From contig NZ_JAGSHX010000001.1 of the NCBI RefSeq assembly GCF_018138715.1, forward strand, positions 558,001 through 622,000: a stretch of DNA of 64,000 bases, written 5' to 3'. The notes under the pieces are model-generated. The model was not told the DNA's origin. It did no database searches and saw only the letters and a list, made by a program, of their open reading frames with translations. The position numbers were made by a program, and so were the translations under genes. Below are positions 59,561 to 64,000 of this stretch, one piece after another. The stretch comes from Streptomyces asiaticus. GTDB taxonomy: Bacteria > Actinomycetota > Actinomycetes > Streptomycetales > Streptomycetaceae. Numbering within the stretch: position 1 is the stretch's first letter; each line of letters starts with the position of its first letter.

Positions 59561-60462
59561 GGGGCGGCTCGCTGACGCTGGTCGGCGGGGATCTTGGCGG
59601 GCTGGGTCTCCACATCGAGGCTGTTCTTGATGAACCGGGCCACCCGCGGGTCGGCGAACGCGGCCTTGAGCCGGGTGATGGCGGGGTCGTCGGCGTAGGC
59701 GTCGCCGACGACGAGCTGGATGGCGAAGCGTTCGTCGGCCGGGGGCAGCAGGATGCGCTGCTTGATCGGGATCTTGGCGACCCGGAACTTGTAGGCGTAG
59801 TTGATGGCGGCGTCGACGTCCGGGAGGGAGCGGGCGATGGCGTCCAGGGACACCTCGTGCCAGTGGAAGTCGTGTGGGTTCTCGGCGATGTCGCCCAGCT
59901 GTGCGGTGAGCGGGTCCACATCCTTCTTGAGCTTGATGAGCCCGACCTTCTGGAGGGTCAGCAGCGCCTGGGTCTGGTTCGCCGGGTCGTTGGGCAGGGT
60001 GATCCGCGCGCCGTACGGCAGTTCCCGCACACTGCCGTACTTCTGCGAGTAGAGGGCGAACGCCTGGGTGAAGACGGGCTGGACGGCCTTCGCCTCGTAG
60101 CCCTCGTTGGCCACGATGACCTTGAGCCACTCGGCGTGCTGGGTGATGTTCGCGGCGAGCTTGCCGTCCGCGGTCGAGCCGTTGACCTGGTTGGCGTCGT
60201 TGACGGGGTAGGGCTCGACCCTGATGCCGCGGTCCTGGTCGACCTTGTCGGCGATGTACTTCACGATGGCGCTCTGCGGAATGCTCCCCTGGTTGTAGCC
60301 GACCTTCAGGGTCTTCCCCAGGGGCGGGTGGTCCTCGCCGCCCACTCGCGCGGCGACCAGCGAGCCGACGGCGAGGGCGACGGCGCTGAGCGCGGCCGTG
60401 ATGGCGATGCGGCGGGGCAGTCTGGACTTCAGCTCGAAGCCGTGGTCATGGACGAAAGGCAT
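59557..60462 (-). CDS. metQ: MetQ/NlpA-type substrate-binding protein without a lipobox
   Basis: 301 residues. A single N-terminal hydrophobic segment (IAITAALSAVALAVGSLVAA) has no Cys, so the protein is membrane-anchored, not lipidated, unlike standard MetQ. The body is NlpA-like: TLKVGYNQGSIPQ, RITLPNDPANQTQALLTLQK, NPHDFHWHEVSLDAIARSLP, DVDAAINYAYKF. NlpA/MetQ proteins bind methionine or related thioethers; here the LLM neighbours suggest an organosulfur ligand. Confidence 0.88.
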   Translation of the reverse strand: MPFVHDHGFELKSRLPRRIAITAALSAVALAVGSLVAARVGGEDHPPLGKTLKVGYNQGSIPQSAIVKYIADKVDQDRGIRVEPYPVNDANQVNGSTADGKLAANITQHAEWLKVIVANEGYEAKAVQPVFTQAFALYSQKYGSVRELPYGARITLPNDPANQTQALLTLQKVGLIKLKKDVDPLTAQLGDIAENPHDFHWHEVSLDAIARSLPDVDAAINYAYKFRVAKIPIKQRILLPPADERFAIQLVVGDAYADDPAITRLKAAFADPRVARFIKNSLDVETQPAKIPADQRQRAAP

Positions 60463-60533
60463 GGGTGTTTCCCCGGTGGGATGGAGGGGTTCTGGGCGCG
60501 GCGGGCTCGGTGGCCTCGGCAACCTCGGCGACC

Positions 60534-61193
60534 TCAGTGGGCGAGGCGGCGCACGATGCGGTCGCCGGTGAACTGGATCACCTGCACCATGACGACGAGC
60601 GTGACGATCGTGGCGGTCATGACCGTCGTGTCGAAGCGCTCGTAGCCGTAGCTGATGGTCAGATAGCCGATGCCACCCGCGCCGATGGTCCCGGCGATGG
60701 CGGAGAATTCCAGCATGCCGATGATCGCGATGGTCAGGCTTCCCGCGAGCGCGGGCAGCGCCTCCGCCAGCTGCACGGACACGATCACCTGAAGGCGTGA
60801 GCCGGCGGCGGCGCGCCCCGCTTCGGTGGCCTCGCGGGGCACTTCCCGCAGGGCCGTTTCCACCAGCCGCGCGAAGTAGGGGATGCCCGCGAGCGACATC
60901 GGCACGATCGCGGCGGACACCCCGATGGTCGTGCCCGCTACGTACCGGGTGAACGGAATGATCGCGGCCATCAGGATCAGAAACGGCAGCGAACGGCCCA
61001 GGTTGACCACCCAGCTCAGCGTGGCCCGCAGCGCCCGGTGCGGAAACAGCGCGCCGGGCGAGGCGTTGTGGAGCACCACGCCCACCGGGGTGCCCACGGC
61101 GACGACGATGAGCATGACGGCGGCGACCATCTGGAGGGTCTGCCCGATCGCGGGGAAGAGCAGTGGCCAGAGCCGGTCGAGCTCGGTGCTCAT
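60534..61193 (-). CDS. metI: MetI-type ABC permease
   Basis: 219 residues, five membrane segments. The LGRSLPFLILMAAIIPFTRY block and the EAA loop EATEAGRAAAGSRLQVIVSV followed by GAGGIGYLTISYGYERFDT are typical MetI features. ATG 61193 overlaps the ATPase gene by 4 nt. Confidence 0.93.
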   Translation of the reverse strand: MSTELDRLWPLLFPAIGQTLQMVAAVMLIVVAVGTPVGVVLHNASPGALFPHRALRATLSWVVNLGRSLPFLILMAAIIPFTRYVAGTTIGVSAAIVPMSLAGIPYFARLVETALREVPREATEAGRAAAGSRLQVIVSVQLAEALPALAGSLTIAIIGMLEFSAIAGTIGAGGIGYLTISYGYERFDTTVMTATIVTLVVMVQVIQFTGDRIVRRLAH

Positions 61194-62257
61194 ACGACCG
61201 CCCCCTCGACCGTCTCCGCGGCCGCCTCGGGGGCTGGTTCGGAGGCCGCCGGTTCTTCGGCCGGTCCACTGTGGCCTGGGGGCAGCGGTTCGGCGTGGAT
61301 GCCCCAGCCGTCCAGGGCAGCGGTCAGCTCGTCCGCCCGGTCGTGGCCGACCGCGACGGTCGCACGGCCCGCGGCCCGCCCGGCGATCTCCTCCACCGTC
61401 GCGGACAGCAGATGGACATCGAGCCCGTGGTCCGCACCGAGCCGCGTCAGCCAGTCCGTGGGCACCGAGCGCCCCTGGTAGGTGAGCCGCCATGTGCCGA
61501 GCCCCTGCCGGTCCAAGGAGACCGGCCGGTCGGGAAGGAGCGCGTTGCCCAGCGCGGAGTGCGGGTCGGCCACCAGCTGGTGGACGGGCCCCGACTCGAT
61601 GACGCGCCCCTCGCGCAGCAGGGCGGCGGTGTCCGCCACCTCGCGGACCACTTCCATCTCGTGGGTGATCAGGAGGATGGCCAGATCCAGGTCGGTGCGC
61701 AGCTCGCGCAGCAGGGCGAGGACGGACCGGGTGGCGGCCGGGTCGAGACCGGAGGTGGCCTCGTCGGACAGCAGCACCTTGGGCCGCAGGGCCAACGCGC
61801 GTGCGATACCCACGCGTTGGCGCTGGCCACCGGAGAGCTGGGCCGGGTAGTCGTCGGCCCGGTCCGTGAGGCCGACCCGCTCCAGCAGTTCGGCGACGCG
61901 ACGCTTCTCCTCCCGCGCGGTCACGCCGAGATAGCGCAGTGGCATCGCGACGTTCTGCGCCGCCGTACGCCGGCGCAGCAGATTGGCCGACTGGAAGACC
62001 GTTCCGATGGCCCGCCGGGCATGGCGGAGGTCACGCTCCGGGAGGTCCGTCACATCGGTTCCAGCCACCCATACCCGCCCGGACGTGGGGCGTTCGAGCA
62101 AATTGACGCAGCGGGCCAGAGTGCTCTTCCCCGCGCCACTGGGGCCGACGACGGCGCCGACGGTGCCCTGCGCGATGTTCAGGTCGACGTCATGGAGCAC
62201 CGGCCGCGCACGGGTACCGGTGCCGAAGGTCTTGTGCAGTTTCTCTACACGGATCAC
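61190..62257 (-). CDS. metN: MetN-type ABC ATPase with NIL domain
   Basis: 355 residues. Walker A GPSGAGKSTLA, Q-loop FQSANLLRRRT, signature LSGGQRQRVGIARAL, Walker B VLLSDEATSGLD, His in ITHEMEVVRE; C-terminal NIL (ligand-sensing) domain from LGTWRLTYQGRSVPTDWLTR on, ending in an Ala/Glu-rich tail. In MetN the NIL domain gives feedback inhibition by methionine. Start GTG 62257 has AGGAG 8-9 nt upstream. First structural gene of the operon, 92 nt after its leader peptide. Confidence 0.92.
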   Translation of the reverse strand: MIRVEKLHKTFGTGTRARPVLHDVDLNIAQGTVGAVVGPSGAGKSTLARCVNLLERPTSGRVWVAGTDVTDLPERDLRHARRAIGTVFQSANLLRRRTAAQNVAMPLRYLGVTAREEKRRVAELLERVGLTDRADDYPAQLSGGQRQRVGIARALALRPKVLLSDEATSGLDPAATRSVLALLRELRTDLDLAILLITHEMEVVREVADTAALLREGRVIESGPVHQLVADPHSALGNALLPDRPVSLDRQGLGTWRLTYQGRSVPTDWLTRLGADHGLDVHLLSATVEEIAGRAAGRATVAVGHDRADELTAALDGWGIHAEPLPPGHSGPAEEPAASEPAPEAAAETVEGAVV

Positions 62258-62349
62258 CGTGTGTACTCCTCGACGCTCTGGGGAGGGAGCGGGCGGGCGC
62301 GCCAGAAGAAAGAGAGAAGACGACGGGCCGGCCCGGAGCGGGAATGAGG

Positions 62350-62430
62350 TCAGTGAGAGAAACAGGCGGCACTGGTGATCACCATGTGATCGACCGTGCG
62401 CCGGCGCGTGCAGAAGAGGGTCCGCGACAT
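62350..62430 (-). CDS. Leader peptide of the Met-type operon (26 aa)
   Basis: MSRTLF then CTRRRTVDHMVITSAACFSH and TGA. It fits the R-R-R-x-V-D...C leader pattern with two Cys. ATG 62430 has no ribosome-binding site and lies 37 nt after the first T of TTGACC (62467). The palindrome TGGTGATCACCA (62373-62384 area) overlaps its 3' half. The AT-rich run downstream could contribute to an attenuator before metN. Confidence 0.72.
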   Translation of the reverse strand: MSRTLFCTRRRTVDHMVITSAACFSH

Positions 62431-62437
62431 GGGATGG

Positions 62438-62467
62438 GATGCTCACATTCCCGTTGGCCCAGGTCAA
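62438..62467 (-). promoter_or_regulatory. Promoter for leader and Met-type operon
   Basis: Minus strand TTGACC (62467-62462), 18-bp spacer, AGCATC (62443-62438), 7 nt, then ATG. Same geometry as the other leader promoters. Confidence 0.55.
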
Positions 62468-62536
62468 CAGCGGACCGCATGGTGAGATGCGCGGTGTGCC
62501 CGGCGGCCGTCCACCGTTCCGCATGGTGGTCGCTGC

Positions 62537-62566
62537 TTGACCAGTACACGAGCGCCGGTGTTGGGT
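62537..62566 (+). promoter_or_regulatory. Promoter for the plus-strand leader at the right end
   Basis: TTGACC (62537-62542), 18-bp spacer, TTGGGT (62561-62566), 7 nt, then ATG 62574. Only 70 nt separate it from the minus-strand leader promoter, so the two are divergent and could share a regulator site. Confidence 0.55.
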
Positions 62567-62573
62567 GGCGCCC

Positions 62574-62645
62574 ATGGCCTCCGCGTTTCTGGTGCATCGC
62601 CACCACGTCGACCTCGGTCGAGTGGTGAGCGCGCAGTGTTGTTGA
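62574..62645 (+). CDS. Leader peptide with terminal Cys-Cys (23 aa)
   Basis: Peptide ends VHRHHVDLGRVVSAQCC and TGA, the closest of the four to the family consensus (R-H-H-V-D-L-G-R-V-x-S-A-x-C). The two Cys codons are the last sense codons, ideal for ribosome stalling when Cys-tRNA is short. It precedes the FAD-oxidase relic and the aminotransferase gene. Confidence 0.78.
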   Translation: MASAFLVHRHHVDLGRVVSAQCC

Positions 62646-62808
62646 GGCATTGACGGCTGCCCGCCGAGGCGCCTTCTCCCATCTGTTTCTCGTGTGTGAT
62701 CCGTCTGCCCGTACGGGGCCGTGACCCCCGTGCGCCGTGGTGCATGCCGGTCCGTCAACTTGCCCGCGTCGGCGCCGAAGAGCCCACGCGCCCCATGAGG
62801 AAACCACC

Positions 62809-63377
62809 GTGACCGACACGTTCCCGCGGGAGCTGCGCCAAGCCCTCGCCGAGACCTCCGCACCACCGCTCGACGGCGCGGACGTCCTTCCGTACCTCGA
62901 CGACCGCTCCGGAGCGGCCGGGGCCCGGGCGATCAACGCCGATCTCAACACGGCGCTTCGGCCGGTCACGGCCTGTACTACGCGCCCGACCCGGCCAGCC
63001 ACGCCATCTCCACCATCGGCGGGAACATCGCCACCAACGCGGGCGGACTGCGCTCCGCCAAGTACGGCGTCACCCGTGACTCCGTGCTGGCGCTCGATGT
63101 GGTGCTCGCCGACGGAACCGCCCTGCACACCGGCCACCGCAGCGTCAAAGGGGTCACCGGCCTGGACCTGACCGCCCTGTTCATCGGTTCCGAGGGCACC
63201 CTGGGAGTGATCGTCGGCGCCACCGTGCGGCTCCGTCCGCTCCCGGCGGCGACCGCCACCGTCCTGCTGCCGGTGCGGACCGACGGACACGCCGCCGCGG
63301 CCGGACTCGCACTCCAGCGCGGCATCAAGGCCGTCTTCGACCCACTCGGCATCCTCAACCCCGGCAAGGCCCTCTGA
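62809..63377 (+). pseudogene. Wrecked FAD-linked oxidase (GlcD/VAO family)
   Basis: From GTG 62809 (AGGAAA upstream) the N-terminus reads TFPRELRQALAETSAPPLDG; about 70 residues of the FAD-binding domain are then missing, and INADLNTALRP follows. A frameshift near 62970 moves to another frame that reads GLYYAPDPASHAISTIGGNI, SAKYGVTRDSVLALDVVLAD and GSEGTLGVIVGATVRLRPLP. Then roughly 180 residues of the cap domain are gone and only GIKAVFDPLGILNPGKAL closes the gene. The intact relative at 39823 shows what is missing. At least two in-frame-sized deletions and one frameshift. Confidence 0.88.
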
Positions 63378-63448
63378 AAGCCCGCCCCCCGCCGACCGGC
63401 GCTCCGGCCCCCACCGAAACACTCACCTGTCTTTTGGAGACACACCTC

Positions 63449-64000
63449 ATGGCCCTCTCCCGCCGCGGTGCCGATACCACCGCCCTGGGCGGCTTCGGCG
63501 ATCCGCCCCCGACCGGAGTCCCCGGCTTCCTCCCGCTCACCAGCGGCACCCCCGCCGACGGGGCGCTTCCCGTCAAGGAGCTGGCCGAGGCCGCGGCCGG
63601 GGTGTTCGGCGGTCCGTCCGCGGCCACCGCGTTCCAGTACTCCGGCGTGGAGGGGACACCGGAGCTGCGCGAGTGGATCGGCCGCCACGAAGGGGTCGCC
63701 GCGGAGCGGGTGCTCGTCACCAACGGGGCACTCCACTCGCTCTCGCTGGTCTTCGACGCGCTGCTCGACCCCGGCGACCTGGTCGCCGTCGAGGACCCGG
63801 TCTACCCGCTCGCGCTGCGCGTCCTCGGCCGGTCCCATGTCACGTATCTGCCGGTCCCCACCGGGCCGGACGGCCTGGACGTCGACGCCCTCGCGGCGGC
63901 GCTCGAAGGCGGCGCCCGCCCCAAGGTCCTCTACACCGTGCCCGACTTCCACAACCCCACCGGTGCCACGCTTCCCGCCCCCGCCCGCGTCCGGCTCGTC
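63449..64000 (+). CDS. PLP-dependent aminotransferase (class I/II, MocR/2-aminoadipate type), C-terminus cut by window edge
   Basis: 184 residues seen. LPLTSGTPADGALPVKELAE, AFQYSGVEGTPELREWIGRH, VTNGALHSLSLVFDALLDPG, DLVAVEDPVYPLALRVLG and LYTVPDFHNPTGATL give the N-terminal half of a fold-type I aminotransferase; the PLP Lys lies beyond the edge. GGAGA is 8-9 nt before ATG 63449. There is no N-terminal GntR domain. It is downstream of the Cys-Cys leader, so it is probably part of the sulfur-responsive set. Confidence 0.9.
   Translation, partial: MALSRRGADTTALGGFGDPPPTGVPGFLPLTSGTPADGALPVKELAEAAAGVFGGPSAATAFQYSGVEGTPELREWIGRHEGVAAERVLVTNGALHSLSLVFDALLDPGDLVAVEDPVYPLALRVLGRSHVTYLPVPTGPDGLDVDALAAALEGGARPKVLYTVPDFHNPTGATLPAPARVRLV

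Noticed and set aside
62379..62480. Alternative minus-strand leader reading MRSAVDLGQ from ATG 62480
   Set aside because: Superficially like the leader family, but the frame shifted by one (ATG 62430) gives a better RRRxVD...C match and the exact 37-nt promoter spacing.

Overview
The window is about 64 kb of very GC-rich DNA with strong third-codon-position GC, many TTG/GTG starts, 4-nt start/stop overlaps, a mycothiol-type thiol enzyme and a dense set of regulators, MFS pumps and short-chain dehydrogenases. It reads as accessory chromosome of a Streptomyces or close relative. No rRNA, tRNA, CRISPR array, integrase or IS transposase was seen.

Layout. (1) 1-11.7 kb: drug-type MFS pump (cut by the edge), a DinB/maleylpyruvate-isomerase-like protein, a MerR regulator divergent from a small ORF, a decayed kdp potassium-ATPase locus (tiny membrane gene, C-terminal half of kdpB with a frameshift, kdpC with a foreign tail, a scrap resembling kdpE), a P450, an AraC/SDR divergent pair, a NarL-type two-component system and a cupin relic. 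(2) 11.9-24.9 kb: intradiol dioxygenase, Lrp/AsnC regulator divergent from an AceE-like thiamine enzyme, an MFS carrier, then a group of SDRs, a mycothiol-type reductase, a muconolactone-isomerase-like protein and an NTF2-fold protein whose promoters share operator-like sites with a TetR gene, and a second TetR/SDR pair. (3) 25.0-27.1 kb: OmpR-type two-component system. (4) 27.1-39.1 kb: a compact biosynthetic cluster. LysR, MFS and flavodoxin genes face away from a tightly coupled operon holding the two enzymes that make 3-amino-4-hydroxybenzoate (GriI/GriH type), two ANL adenylating enzymes, two acyl carrier proteins, a ketosynthase, a truncated ketosynthase-like partner, an uncharacterised small protein and an SDR that lacks the usual catalytic pair. 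The likely product is an aminohydroxybenzoate-primed, ACP-bound aromatic polyketide or acid; one ANL enzyme may be a diazotase. The operon ends at a perfect 21-bp hairpin. (5) 39.2-64 kb: an organosulfur-scavenging island with three ABC importers (two Ssu/Tau-like, one Met-like), FMN reductase, three LLM flavin monooxygenases, two acyl-CoA-dehydrogenase-like flavoproteins, FAD-linked oxidase (intact copy plus a wrecked paralogue), rhodanese, an alpha/beta hydrolase with an apparent Asp nucleophile, a vanadium-type PAP2 protein, an aldo-keto reductase, a LysR regulator and, at the edge, an aminotransferase.

The clearest unexpected signal is in region 5. Four tiny reading frames encode peptides of the RRRxVD...C type. 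They sit just upstream of the four transcription units, and each starts exactly 37 nt after the first T of a TTGACC/TTGGAC hexamer. With an 18-bp spacer and a normal start distance, the mRNA would begin at or next to the start codon. This predicts leaderless, cysteine-responsive attenuator peptides co-regulating the whole sulfur island.
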